Source: Anthoceros angustus
Lineage: Eukaryota > Streptophyta > Anthocerotopsida > Anthocerotales > Anthocerotaceae
Length of the DNA stretch: 64,000 bases
Assembly: GCA_010909165.1 (NCBI GenBank)
Contig: MU008158.1
Coordinates: forward strand, 1,389,478 to 1,453,477
Direction: 5' to 3'
Each line of letters opens with the position of its first letter. The stretch's first letter is position 1. The notes below the pieces were generated by a model, which saw only the letters and a list, made by a program, of their open reading frames with translations, did not search any database and was not told where the DNA came from. The position numbers and the translations under genes are program-made. This document shows positions 1-12,589 of the stretch, piece by piece.

Positions 1-3000
1 TGTGTCAGATGGTCAGATGCGCCTTGAAGCTTCTTGCCCACCTTCTCACCGATCTCTGTTCTCCCAAGGGCTGGAATCCTTGCTCCAGCATCCAGAATTG
101 TACCCTGCTGCACAACCGCGTAGGGTTCAACTACAGCGCCGCTTCCAATCCGGATGGGTTGGAACCTCACCACCCCTCCACGCACGTCATGGCTCTGGAT
201 TGTGGCTCCTTCGCTTAACACAGCCCCACTCCCAACATAAAGCAGGGACGGGTCTGTGATGTCTGTAGTGTCCAGAAACACATGGTCTCCAATCTCTGCT
301 CCCAGCAAGCGGTACCAGTATGTGAGGAAAACGGTGCCCCTAAGGTGCATTCCCACCACATGGTTGGAAGCAAAGTCACACAAGCGATACAGCATCCACC
401 AGTTGACATAATCCAAGGACCAGAGCGGCACTGCCGTCTTAATGCAGTAATTGGGCCTCAGCAGCGTGGTTGCAAAGATGCTCACTGCCGTCAATGCAAG
501 GTAAGCAAGCCAACCCAAAGGCACGAGCAGCGCGAACTTGACAGCCAGCACGAAGGAGGGAATTGGGCCCTGGACGTTGCTGATCACTAGATTGCCAACC
601 TTCCCGTAGACGAAGAATGCCGGAAAAATGGTGACAGCAGCAATGTAAACCAACCCTAGCACCTGCAGGCAAGTGATCACCACCTTCCGCCGCTGAGAGG
701 GCTCGACAGCTGACTCCAACTGTGCATCAGAGATGAGCTCCTTCTCCATCTCCGCCTCTAAACTGGTGGCATATTCCTGACAATTTTCACTACCCAATCT
801 CAGTGTCTCAGCCTCAGTCGTGGTACTAACGGGTGCTGCCTTGTGCAGCATCTGAAGGGCCACGCTGGTGAGGTCGGCGATGGAGCCTGCAGTGTAGACA
901 TCGATAGCGGCAATGTGGATTCCCAGAAACTCCGAAAGCTTCTGTGCAGCCCACACCACCGCCACGGAATCCATTCCGAAGGACGTCAAAGCGTCCGTTG
1001 TGGAAATCTGGTCGGTTCCCAATCCCATCCTCTCCGCCACCAACTTCACCAGATGGTCTTCAATTTCCTTCCCAGTCTTTCTGCGGGCTGTGTTTGTGTC
1101 TCGCAAGCTACACCTTGTGACACTCCTGTCCACCATGAGCTTACTGGCTGGCCTGACGATGACGAGCGTCCCGTCCAGGAACCTCTTGGAGCACTCTCGC
1201 CGCCGGATCTTCCCCGACGTGGTCTTGGGAATTGTTCTGGGCTTCACCAGAACGACGTGGGCCACTTCCACGCCGTGCTCCGACGCCACATCCGCCTTGA
1301 TCCTTCCCACCAGCTCCGGCTCAAGGCGGTTGGCCTTCTCGTCCCTGACCTCCGCGACCACCACGATGCCGACATCGTCCGGAGCAGACGCTCGGGATGC
1401 AGCTCCTGCCCTGCCAGTTGTCCGCAATCGCAGCTCCGAGAAAGGAACTCCGAAGGCAGCGCTGCAGCCGGGGCGGATGCTGCGGGAACAGCCTTCCACC
1501 GTCTTCTCGACGTCGGAGGGATAGATGTTCCGGCCCGCCACGATGATGAGGTCCTTGATCCGGCCCGTGACAAATAACATGTCTCCAATCACCCTCCCCA
1601 GGTCCCCGGTGCGCAGGAACCTTCGCCCGCTGTCGTCCAGCTGGTTGTGGAAAGTCTCCCTGCTCAGCTCCGGGAGGCCCCAGTACCCAATCCCGGCGCT
1701 GGGGCTGCTCACCCAGATCTCCCCTTCCCTCCCGTTCTCCAATTCCTGCCCCCTTTCGGGATCCACGATCCTGATGTCTACGTCGCCGTTGCCCTGATCC
1801 ACATACCCGCAGCACACTCTGTTCTCCCAGTCCAGGTAAACGGGTCTCTTCATGCCGTACGCAGTGCACGCGAAGACAGAATTCTCTGCCAGCCCGTATC
1901 CTGGAGCCATGATCTGTCTCCAATTGCAGGAGAACTTGTAAGCAAGCTTGCCAACAACTTTGTGTGACCAATGTTCAGCCATTGCAATGACAGAGGTGGG
2001 CAATTAAGTGTTACCTGCTCTTGGAGGCCGGAAGTGCGGAACAGCTCCAGGAATCGGGCCATGGTCTGGTGCCGGATGGGTTCTGAGGTGTTCATGAGGA
2101 AGCGGAGGGAGGACATGTCGAATGCCGGGACATGCCTGCCGCTTTCGTGCAAAACGTCCATTCTTCGGGCGATGAGCTCGTAGGCGAAGTTGGGGCCGGC
2201 GGTGTGGGTGCCGCGGTATCTGCTGATGGCCTCCATCCACAGAAGCGGGCGTTTGATGAAGGTGACAGGGGAGAAGAGGACAGCGGTGCCTCCGGATACC
2301 AGGGACGTGAGGAGGCCGCCGATGAGGCCCATGTCGTGGTACTGCGGCAGCCAGCTCACCAGAACTGTCCTGGACGTGCTCTTGAACATCCGCCGCATGA
2401 GCTTCACGTTGTGGGTCAAGCCCTTGTGGGTGATCATCACTCCTTTAGAGTCGCCCGTCGATCCTGAAGTGAATTGGAGAAAGCACACATTGTCTGCCTG
2501 GGACTGTGCATCCGGAGGGCGGCTGCATTCACGCTTGTTCGTCTCAATGCCAGCAGCATCGATATCGTGCTCGCGTGGACTCAGCCAACTCGTCCAATCT
2601 GGCATGAATTGATTCTTCTTCCCAGTCCACAAATCCGTGTGAAACCAGGGAAGATCTGGCCACCGCGGTCTCTTCCCGGATTTCTCCGCCACCAACCGAG
2701 CCTTCAGATTTGAGGCAGTTACCGCGAGATGGTACCACGATGTAGCCAGAATCGCCCTGGCTGCGCTGGATTTCGCAACGTTCTGCACCTTCAGCAGTGC
2801 CTGGGAGTAAACTCCGGGATCGGGAGGAATCAGCGGGACGGGCAACACCTGCATGCACGGTCAGGTTTCAGCTCGAAAACAGTTTCTGCAGGACTTCATG
2901 AAGCCAATCCAGACACTGAAGAAGTGCAACCTACTTGAGCACGGAGGCACCCGAAGAAGGCCTCCACGAAATCAAGACCGGGCGGGTGCAAGAGCAACAC

Positions 3001-5205
3001 ACGGTCGCCTCGCTTAAGCTTGGCATTGCTGGTGAGCAGCCGGTGCGCTATCACAGACGCTCGCAGATTCAAGTCGGCGTATGTTCTCTTGTCTGATTCC
3101 TTGCCCTGATCGTCCAACCATGTGTAGAGCACCCTATCCTTGGTCACCTGGTGGGTGGCATAGAACTGCAGGTATGCGTCCACCGTGGGAAAGTCTGGGA
3201 AACACATTCCGGGGGCTTCACTCAGCTCCTCCACATCGTAGCCTGGAAGTGCCGAGGTCGGACCATACGCACGCTCATCAAAGGGTACTTGGAACATTCT
3301 CTGCCAAGGCATCCAAGAGACGCGTGCGTTGCTTGTGTTGAAATCTAAGCTGGCATATATACGAGCTTGCAAGCGGGCTTTCAAGAGGGAAATTTCTGGA
3401 TACTCACCTTGACATATGGTTGAGATAGATGAGTGGAGCCAAAATGCTTAGCAACCAGATTCATGGAAAACGTAGCATTCCTCTCGGTATGCTCGAAAGC
3501 CAGCAAGCCTCCCACATAGTATGTGCCATTTTGTCCTTGTAGCTTGCTAAACTCATCATAAAATCCTGCCTTGATATCTGGAAGCAGAGTTTGCCTCGTA
3601 AGAGCAACGCTTCCGAATCGCTGCAACATACGAAGGAATGCTTGACGGTACGCACCTTGGCTCTGAACATGTGGAAAATAGTTCCATTTTCTTTGGGTTA
3701 TAAGGTGTGAGACACAGCCCCCAATTCTGTCCACCACCTCATAGATGCAGCCTGTGACTCCCTGGTGCTGAACTTGGGCATTCCCGTATGACCAAAACAA
3801 GAAGACGTTGGTGTCGGGGAAGAAACGTTGCATTGCAAGAGGGAAGCCAATCGTGTTTGCGTCCTCTACGTATTCCTTGAAGTAGAAAAAGCCAGCGGGG
3901 AACCGCTCCAGACCCTCGATCTCAAGCACGGTGGTGTAATATTCCATGGTTTGGACTTTGGAAAACAAGCGGGCTTCCGCAGGAGTCCACTTCAATGGCA
4001 ACGCTGCCGGGTCTGATCATTTTCGTGAATGAGCAAAATGGGTCAGACCGATGTGCGTGCACTTCGAACAACACAAGTCTACATTCTGCAACAGATTGTG
4101 ACAACTCACCAGCAAGCGGGGCGGGTTCAACTTCACATCCAGGATGTGGGAAAGATCGAGATGTGGGATTGTCACAGAACGGGAGAGCACCGGTGACGAT
4201 AAGCTTGTCGAACTCGAGCTGTGACTCGCCACTGTGGTCAGCAACACGGATCGTGATGGGCCCAGAATCCGGGCGGCGGATGTCGATTACCCGACTGCTG
4301 CACCTCACATCGGATAGCGAGGCAGCGAGCTTCTGCCACAAGCTGCAGTAGCCACCGCGAACCCGCTGGATTTCGCCCAGCACCGAGGTGCGGTTGAACT
4401 CGTGCATGTAGGCGTAGGGGATATCCGCCGGGTAGCCGTAACCGGAGCTGGTGAAGATGGCGGCGATGCTGGCAGGCAGCCCCTTGCTGTGGCCCCTGCG
4501 TCTCAGAAACTCCTCCACCGGCTCGCTGGCCAGGTTGGCCACACCGTGAATGCCGATTCTTTCCATCTTCTCCGCTTCCGCCTGCACATGGATCACGATC
4601 AATCGCGCTTGCAGTGTCGTCCAGGATTGCTCGTCATCAAGCAAGCGAATCCAGTCTTGGTTGGAACCTGCAGTTGGGCTGTGAGAGGGATGACTTGGCT
4701 GAAATCCTTGAACACGTCCAGCTCCTGCGATGTCCCACCAGCGGTGACTTGGACCATCCACTGCTTGTGGTCGCCGGCGCTCAGGGCTTCCATGTGCACT
4801 CCCAGTTCCGTCGCCAGAGCTGCCATGGTGGGCGCTCGACCTTGAGCCAGAACCTGGCCCCCTAGGTCGTACGTCCTTCCTGCAGGCCAACATCACCACA
4901 ACCTTGAACAACGTGTGCTAAGGCTTTGCAAGCGCGCACCTGTGCGGATACGATCATGGGTGAGCTAAGATTTGTGAACCTCCAAAGTGCAAGGATTCAC
5001 ACATCCCGCCCACACTGGGTTGCTTCTCTAGCACGGTGACATGGTGGAAGCCAAGGCGCTCCAGCGCCCAGGCAGCGGCGAGGCCACTGGGGCCACCTCC
5101 CACGACGGCGATGCGGGTATCGATGGGAATGCTCGGGTGCAGGCTGCAGAAGGGAGCCGTGGCAGGCTCGGCGGCCAGTCTCTCCTTGGATGGCTCAGGA
5201 GCCAT
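1..5205 (-). CDS. Amine oxidase / fatty acyl-AMP ligase / carrier protein / beta-helix fusion (3' partial)
   Basis: Eight exons on the minus strand, each join keeping the frame with GT-AG sites: 5205-4980, 4879-4668, 4581-4110, 4012-3656, 3577-3408, 3300-2935, 2848-2015, 1913-1. The last exon stays open to the window edge, so the C-terminus is missing; about 1,516 residues are visible. Order: FAD-binding Rossmann motif [19 protein letters not shown] (about residues 34-52) and an amine oxidase-like body with YYTTV (about 328) and [16 protein letters not shown] (about 440-455); an adenylate-forming domain of the fatty acyl-AMP ligase type with [11 protein letters not shown] (about 727), YGLAE, TGDLGR and [10 protein letters not shown]; a phosphopantetheine site GMDS (Ser about 1195); two hydrophobic stretches (about 1289-1316, 1331-1365); then hexapeptide repeats as in the terminal domain of some nonribosomal peptide synthetases. 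By family knowledge it should activate a fatty or carboxylic acid as the acyl-AMP and load it on its own carrier. Substrate and product are unknown. The ATG at 5205 lies in a good context (gccATGG). Confidence 0.88.
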
Positions 5206-5920
5206 GGCTCTCCAGGTGTTTCCAAAGCCGTGCAGGAATTGAACCAGCCCAGGACAGGGATTTGCGGTGACCTATGCAACAGACAGGTTCCTGTGCTCGG
5301 AATTGGGCTGTTGTGAAGATCTTATCGGCACATGGAGCAGACACTCTCTCCCTTCCCTCCTCACCGGTCGACGGTGGCCGGTCCCTGCAATTTCTTAGTC
5401 CGTTTGACCGCAGAAATCTCTTCGCCGCCGTCCCCCTTAGAGCACACCGCTCTCGGCCATGGGGTGGAAGCCGCACTCTCCCTCCACGTACCGGTTCCGG
5501 TTGGATCATCCGGTCATGACACCATGTGTGGTGGAAAGCTTCGTTCGCGTCATTCAGTTAGGGTTAAAGGATTTTAGGAGATTCAACAAGATTCAAGAAG
5601 ATTCAAGAGGCATCCGGGTGACAGCCTTGAGGCGACCACTTTGGGCGCTGCGAAATTGCAGCAATGCAAGATGTTAGGTACATAAATATTGTCCTCCTCA
5701 CCTCGTACAAGCCGGCGATCTTCCCTCGGGCAGCTATGGTCATTGGTGAACCGTTTGTTTGGATTTAGAAACGACGTACAGATTTTCCACCACTTGGAGT
5801 CACCTGATGATCCAACCGGTGTCGGTAACCAAATGGCTCATACCATACGTGGAGAGACAGTGCGGCACCCACCATCCAGTCACGACAAAACCCACAGGTG
5901 AGAACGGTGTGTTCCATAGG
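5206..5920. other. Upstream region of the fusion gene
   Basis: This is the presumed promoter and 5' UTR side of the minus-strand fusion gene. I see no convincing coding sequence and no clear TATA box at a usual distance. Confidence 0.4.
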
Positions 5921-6064
5921 AGACGGCAAGTGATGTGCTGTGCAACTGCCTTTCAAAGACGGCTGGTGATTTGCCTTGCAACAGCCCTTCAAAGACGGCA
6001 GGTGATTTGCCTTGCAACAGCCTTTCAAAGACGGCAGGTGATTTGCCTTGCAACAGCCTTTCAA
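5921..6064. repeat. 36-bp tandem repeat, about four copies
   Basis: Units of the form caacagcctttcaaagacgg followed by caggtgatttgccttg repeat head to tail; the first unit is partial and more diverged and the last is cut after caacagcctttcaa. The unit length is a multiple of three, so one frame stays open through it, but nothing suggests that it is translated. Confidence 0.9.
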
Positions 6065-6159
6065 CCTTTTAGCTCACATTACATTAGACACGTAACGGCT
6101 GACCCGCAGGCCTCATGTTTTCCCCGCCAGGCTCTTGGGTGCCATGGATGTATCTACCT

Positions 6160-6276
6160 TGGAGATCGACTTGAATACGTGCACACCGCTGTTATTAACA
6201 CTATGACCGTTACCCTGGCCTGGATCACCTGCAACCTGCTGCTCCTAGACCACCAGAAGGTTCTTAAGCAGATCCA
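6160..6276 (+). pseudogene. Cytochrome P450-like relic (I-helix region)
   Basis: One frame reads NTMTVTLAWITCNLL then LLDHQKVLKQIQ and is followed by a GT donor at 6277. This matches the order of the plant P450 I helix and following segment (Thr-Val-Thr-Leu-x-Trp, Leu-Leu, His, Val-Leu-Lys-x-x-Gln). The preceding acidic/threonine pair that binds oxygen is altered to Asn-Thr, and one extra Leu is present. No other P450 signature (ExxR or the haem Cys loop) is seen nearby, so this is at most an exon-sized relic. A chance match cannot be excluded. Confidence 0.4.
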
Positions 6277-6854
6277 GGTATACATGCCTCTGATAGCGTT
6301 TTAATTGTTGCTGCAGCTAGAGTACATGAACAGCTTTGTATCAGGCATGCAATCTTAACCCTTGTAAACAGGCTGAGAGCGATCCCATTGCTTGAGAGAG
6401 AGCGCACATCGATTATCCAGTCACCTCGGATAACCTGCGGAGGCTGGCCTACAAAAAACAGAGTGGCTACTGCATTGCCTTCTTGCAATCTCGAGACCTC
6501 TCTCAAAGCAAATTGTGAAGAAGGATCATGACGTAGTCACAGGTCCTTCAGGAGGCATCAGAATAGATACAAAGTTTTGACCTTCAATTTCAGAGAAGCA
6601 ACAGAGGATGTCGTCTTCGACGATAGGGCTAGTCATATCATGGGTGCCTCCGGATGTTGGCATTTAAAGCTCCAACATCGTGCTACATTGACCAACTTGT
6701 TTCTAACGTTCAGGAATTCTCTCTCCCAAGGTATGGAAAGTGATCAAATGGAACAGGGGACATGAAGCTTTTTCGTCTCAGACTACAATGCTACGCAAGA
6801 CGTAGGCTTTTTATGCACCCGATTCTGACTGTTGACATTTGTGTGATTACTGCA

Positions 6855-7365
6855 GGCGTCTGCAAGTAGACACCCAGTTTTGAAGGCGGCCAGAAACAGC
6901 TTAATTCAGAGAGGCGAGAACAAGGACTTCAAGGTTATGTGTTTTTAGCCAACAGTCTGATAAATATGTATGCAAAGAGTGGCAGCTCCTAAAGATTGTT
7001 TGATGGACTTTCTCAGACTACAAGGTTGTGCTTGACATGCCATAAAAGCTGGTTCTTTGCATCAGGGCATCGGTGAGGAAGCTCTTCATTTTCCAGTGCT
7101 ATGCTAGAAGAGGACAGCGCTGCACCCTCTTCTACGTCGCATAGGGCTGCAGGCATATGCAGATGTGGCAGCTTTACATGTGGGAAGGCAGCTTCATCGG
7201 AGATTAAAGAGCAAGGACTCAGACGCTGATGTGTCTCTACCAATCAGTCTCATGAACATGTTTCAGTGAACTCCTGGCTACCGTTTCACTTAACAGGGAG
7301 AGCCTAAGGAGGTATTTGATGGATTGCCTGCAAGAGGACCTGGTTATGGATCACAGTTTTCATGC
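6855..7365 (+). pseudogene. Pentatricopeptide repeat (PPR) gene relic
   Basis: Around 6,930-6,990 one frame reads YVFLANSLINMYAKSGSS, then a stop, then RLFDGL. This is the spacing of a plant PLS-type PPR motif (NSLINMYAK-G ... A--(V/L)FD-M). At about 7,303-7,340 a second piece reads EPKEVFDGLPARG, another typical motif end. Stops and frame changes separate the pieces and no full-length frame exists. Plant PPR proteins bind organellar RNA; this copy cannot be functional as read. Confidence 0.5.
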
Positions 7366-7369
7366 CGTG

Positions 7370-7855
7370 AACAGGGGTATCCAGAGTCCCAACACATGTC
7401 GCATGGTGGCCCTATTCGTACGGAAGGTTTTCTCCCCATGTGCGAAAGAGCTTCCTTGAGCTCGAATTCTCATCTCCCACCCACGGGACCCATCCTGCAA
7501 ATGCCAACGATCTTCAGGGTCAATCAGAAATGGAACACCCTTGTCAGGGTCAAGTTTATTCGTTTGTTCTTCTTAAAATCTTCCTTAGAAAGCTAAGTCA
7601 CATATTTCTTTATAAATAACATGACTTAAGACATATTTATTTAAAAATGACTAATATAAAGATAATCTTCATCTAGTACTCTTGTAAGATTCTGGCAGGG
7701 TTTGCCGACGACATCATTGGCCTGGAGTGTGCCGCCAGGACTTGGCAGCGACAGTAGCCCCGCATGTGGGGCACGGTCTTGGCCACGAGGCCTCCACGCT
7801 TCCTTGGGAGTTGGGCCCTCTTTGCTCCCATCATGGTCTCTCGTTTCATCAAGCA
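7370..7855. other. Non-coding stretch before the transposon block
   Basis: A+T-rich spacer around 7,560-7,680, then unassigned sequence. I found no gene or repeat here. Confidence 0.4.
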
Positions 7856-7868
7856 CACTACTACAAAA

Positions 7869-9070
7869 CGGGACGGTTTATGACAAGCGGGAAATGACAG
7901 GCGCCTATTCCACATCACTTCGTCATTAAAGAATGTCGGGGTCGGTGGCAAATGACATTGTGCATGCGGCTGTCATAGGGTGTTTATGTCAGATGTTTTC
8001 CTCGTGTTTCCTCTGTCATTGGGCCTCCTACTAATCTTTGGATTCCATCCCGGTCAATATCGGTTACGGTGGGGGTTCATCGATTGTGTGTCTGACGGTC
8101 TTTGGAGTTGGCCTTCCCGCTCGCAGTCATGGGGTCACCAACGGGTTAGTGTGTCTTGACCATTGTCAGCCAACGGTAACCATGTTTTTGATCACTGTGG
8201 GCGTTTTTAGTGGGAGAGGATGGCCTCGACACCATTCCCAACGTCCCTGCCACGCCTCAACGGCACCCATCCACAAAAGGCCGTCGGAGGACCCAACGTC
8301 TCCCAGCCGGGGCGTACCTTAGTTGTGAGCGGGGACTCTCACCACCTTCTCCGTGAACTCCTCTTTACCGCAAAGATCTTGGACCCATTTCCGCCATAGC
8401 GCACGGTGAGGTGCTATGGATCCTCCTTACACTAACCGTCCAAATACCGGTCATTTGCAATTGCCCCTGCTCGCGAACCACACACCCCATCGGACGCGCC
8501 GCTGCCACGCCCGCTCATGGGTGCCCGCTGCCGAGGTGAGGCAAGATGTCCCGTTGCACATCGCCATGGCGCTTCGTAGGCAAATCCTGTGAGCGGATCA
8601 TTGTTTGTTCTTGTCTGTGCGCGCCTCGAAATCCAGTAGATCGAGGTTCGCCTATGTGCATCCACACCGACCAGGGTTGCCTGCACGGACCCCGCCCGCA
8701 GCCCCTCCGGCTGGGGCTTGCGCGCCCGGCCCCGAGTTCGTTGATGAAGTACCTTTGCTGACATACCCGACGGCGGCGGTCGGGTTCCGAGTTGAACAGC
8801 AAAAGGATGCAAGACTTCATAGCTGGCTGCTCAGCAGAGGGACAATCCAATTTGGAGGAGGAGGCCAAACCCTTATGGTCGGGCCTCCGGAGGAATCCAT
8901 GCATAGTCGACCGTCTCACGCCCGGCATTCCTTAGCATCTAGGACGATAAGATATCCGACTGCCATGTCCGCAATCTTCACCTCCTTTCTTCGTGTTGCC
9001 AAGACCAACAAGATGTCAAGGCAAGGTCGATGTTCAGAAGATGATGCTACACGCCACGTTGTAGCGACGA
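7869..9070 (+). other. 5' part of outer CACTA element, no clear gene
   Basis: Subterminal TGACA/TGTCA words are frequent from 7,870 to 8,180. Open frames at 8.4-9.07 kb precede the recognisable TNP2 part and may be its degraded N-terminal half, but no motif lets me assign them. Confidence 0.35.
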
Positions 9071-9071
9071 A

Positions 9072-9915
9072 TTGATGCCCGTGTTGAGATCGTTCCTGTT
9101 TTGGGGCACGAGGGCATTAGAGACCTCTTGCCACGCTTTGGCGCGAGCCCGATATCGCGAGGGTGCCATCGGGCAACCTATTTCGCGGAAGACAATGTTT
9201 TATTTTCCGCATCGCCTCCGCCGAATGTATGCGCGTTTTCAACAAAGACGTGAACTCGATATGGGGAAGGACCATAGGAGCACTGACGGTCAAGTGCGGA
9301 TAATGGCCGACACACCCGCCTGGCAGGCCTTGGACAATGTAAGTGCCTTCGATCTAGAAGACCGAAATCTTCGCCTCGGTATCTCTACAAACGGCTTCAA
9401 TCCAAGCGGCCATCGTTCTTCCTCGTACTCCATCTAGCCTGTTCTCATTTTCATCCACAATTTTCCTCCTTGGCTCACGACAAAGAAGCAGCGGATTCTT
9501 ATGCCTTTAATCATCCTGCCGTCAACAACAGTCAAGAATATGGATGTGTATCTCCAACCTTTGTTGGAGGAGTCACAGTGGGTGGTGTGTCCCATGTACC
9601 GATCATTCCAAAGACGTGTCCGACCTGGTCGCTTTCATCTCGAGGGTCGCCGTGCTTCACACGACATGTGACTACTCCGACTCGGAGCGCTTTTCAGCTT
9701 GCAAGTGAGAGGCTATCGTTGTTGTGTGGACTGCGAGGGGCTTCTGGAAGCTAGATGGTCGCGGGCTTTGGAGAAAGTCATTTGCGATGGGCACCGCAGA
9801 TGGTGCCCTGCCGTCCACGATAGCAGGCGGCATGACCACCGTGAGTTTTTCGACAATGCTAGTGATATGCGGCCGGCGCCCCCTTCCCGAACCATGCATG
9901 TGGTGACCACATGGG
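9072..9915 (+). pseudogene. TNP2-type CACTA transposase, N-terminal half (Transposase_21-like)
   Basis: The frame 9,072-9,437 contains ISRKTMFYFPHRLRRMYA, then RSTDGQVRIMADTPAW, then NLRLGISTNGFNP, which is the highly typical order of plant TNP2 transposases. A frame change at about 9,450 leads to HNFPPWLTTKKQ, ILMPLII and NMDVYLQPLLEE; another leads to GYRCCVDCEG, ICDGHRRWCPA and HDHREFF, the region just before the catalytic core's end. At least two frameshifts break it. TNP2 proteins cut CACTA ends. The C-terminal half lies 10 kb away at 19.9-21.3 kb, beyond an inserted YR element. Confidence 0.78.
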
Positions 9916-9939
9916 TACTCAGACCCCCTCGAAAAGGAG

Positions 9940-10730
9940 TGTTTTTTTTTTTTTGTGTTTAAGTTGTGAGAATCGTGTGGAGTTGGAATGTGAAGTAGGT
10001 TAGGAAATAAGAAAAGTCTACTAGAGCCTAGTAGGAGGAAGAGAGTCTAGTCCGATCCCGATGTAACCTCGGAGGGATGGTCGCCTTTCGGCTAAGGTTA
10101 ACGCGGGTTGCTAGGGCCGCTATTGTGGACTTGCTATGACAAAGAACCGACTTGAGCCTCGTTGTTGTGGTAGCAACTGTCGGAGTTATTTTCCGATAAA
10201 TTCGGAAAACCTATTTGGCGGAATCACGGGAAATAATAACGGGAAGTAACCTGGGGTCCTATTAGCAATTAAGTCCAACAAGGAAGTGACAAGGAGTATC
10301 TTCAATCGTGCAGATCGAGGATGGCGGCGCTGGCTTCGGAGTGCAACCGTGGTCGGAGACCAGAGCGGACGCCTAAGGTCACAAGGCGGTGTTACTGGTG
10401 TCAGGGGCGACAAGCGCCAAGAACGGCCGAATTTGGTCCGAGTAGCGCCGGGAGGATGCGCGGTGGAAGCCGCAGGAAGTCAGAGGCCGAGCAAGACCTA
10501 AGTTACTAGTCGGTGGAAAGAGCTAGAGGTGACGGAGCTAATTCCCAGATGAAGGTCGTGGAGAACTCCAAGAGATGCAGGATCGGAGCAACGGCGCAAG
10601 GGGCGCGTTGCAAGTTCCCGCCCAACAATGGTGGAAGCATCGCTGCAGCCTCTGGAGGAGGTCAAGTGCAGTGGCCGCGATCGGCCGCAGAAGCCGGAAA
10701 GAGCACGTGAATTGGATAGGGCTGTGAAGT
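9940..10730. other. Unassigned sequence starting with a poly-T run
   Basis: A T13 tract at about 9,943 is followed by a sequence that does not continue the transposase. It may be the tail of a separate insertion. No gene is supported. Confidence 0.35.
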
Positions 10731-10734
10731 GGCT

Positions 10735-11030
10735 GAGAAACCGGTCGCAAGACCGGTGGAAAAGTGGGGTGGCCTGGACGGACTGGCACGCACTGAGAAG
10801 CATCCGAGGAATGTCCCGAAAATATAGTGATTCTTGTAACCAGAGAAGCGGGAACGGGGTCACGCCCATAAGGGGTCAGAGGAACCGTCCGCAAGATCGG
10901 TGGAAAAGTGGGGGCAGATGGTACCGAGTGGCACGCACTGGAGAAGCATTCCAAGGAATGTCTGGAAAATATAGTGATTCTTGTAACTAGAAGTGGGAAC
11001 GTGGTCACTGACCATAAGGGGTCGCCGGGC
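10735..11030. repeat. About 145-bp tandem duplication
   Basis: The segment with gaccggtggaaaagtgggg ... gaaaatatagtgattcttgt ... cataaggggtc occurs twice in a row (about 10,737-10,880 and 10,881-11,030) with several small indels and substitutions. No coding role is evident. Confidence 0.85.
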
Positions 11031-12589
11031 ATGCCGGAGTAGGCCGAACAGAGTAACACGATGGGAGAGACAGTCTGGAATAATCAACCGGCGCGCCACC
11101 GGCTGCGGATAGGGGCTAAGAAGATTCCAATGGAGAATGGTCGACGGGGCCCCGCCATGTTGAGGTCCGTATGGGGAGCCGAAAAGAAGAGGGAACGGAC
11201 GCGACATTACCGAACGGCCGAGGCGGGCCGAGACGCCGAGGCCGCGCGCCTCGCGTCCCGCCTCGGCGAAGGGAGCGTCAGCCGGGCCGACGCTTTGATC
11301 GCATCGAGGCGGAGTGAGGTCCTGCTCAAATCTTAGAGTTGTTGCTTGGAGTACCCGGCTTATAATTCTTTTTCCTCTTTGTACGATGAAAGCACCTTTA
11401 CATTTCTAAACTTGGTTTTAACGTCTGTAACAGTTTTTCACAATTCACTGGATACTCTTAACTATTTACTACAACTTTCTAATTATCTTCCACGGGCGTG
11501 CATGGAAAAATTATCCAGAATTTCATCCATACGAGAATATTTCTAGAACGAAACATGTCTTAAATTAGAATCCAAATTCATTTTCATTTCATGCACTAAC
11601 CTCAAAGAGTGCGAATAACTCCTTTGGCTCTCAAACCTACAAACGTTGGAAGCGCAACCTTGATGCAAGAAAACTTGTAAGGTACTGCGTTGCCTCGCCG
11701 AATGTTGGAATCAGAATGTTTTGCATTACACTGTCACTGTCACTTTCTATAGAAAAGTCAGACGTTTTGAGCCTAGAACTGCCATTATCGGCGGGCTTTT
11801 CTGTGGGCCTTGAGCATCTTCAGTAAACAAAGGCGAATTTTGTTGTTAGATTTCGACATCGTCTCGGCATACTGGCAGCTTTAAACTTATGGATGTGAGG
11901 ATAAAAACTACTTTAAGAATGTAAGCGCAAAAGGTTTTAAACAATGACGAAAGCTAGCGAACCGCACTGTAAACCAAACCTCAGCCACGAACCTGTTTCG
12001 AAAACAGGCCACCTAAGGAGAAAAGACAACACTTCAGATGCTATGGTACCTTGACGATGGAGTTGTTACACTTTGGTCGACTACTGGTCGACTGCTGTGT
12101 CTTTCAAGCTCACCTACATACAATGCCGTTTTCAAGTTAGTCAAAGTAAAGACACTTAGCTAGGCTCGTTTTCTTTCAGGCTTCTTGGTTATGGAAGGAA
12201 GGGCATGGCTTCATCTGAAGACATACTCCCGGATGTCGCAGGTCCTGTGCCTGCATGGGTGTTCCAGATCTACAACACCCAATTCATTGACATACGACAA
12301 CCACCACCTCACCCGGTCGACGGCCCGTGGCGGTGCTCACATCAATGCCCTCGGTGAATGCATTGATGAACGATTCCCAAGGCGTTACGCAAATCCCTCT
12401 CGCCTACTACCTTGACTCGCATCGAATCACAGGCCCCATCGGGCCGGCTCGGCACACGGGCCCGATGGACTCAACTTTGCCGACAACCAGCCAATGGTCC
12501 CATTCCCTCGACATCGCTTTCTACGATCCACAAACTTTATCATTACGAATAAACTCACGGGGGCCATGCTCGCGACAGAAGAAGTGAAC

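Noticed and set aside
1321-1971. A 216-codon minus-strand frame inside the fusion gene
   Set aside because: It runs in another frame over exon 8. The true frame there gives a continuous acyl-AMP ligase and carrier domain with all expected motifs.
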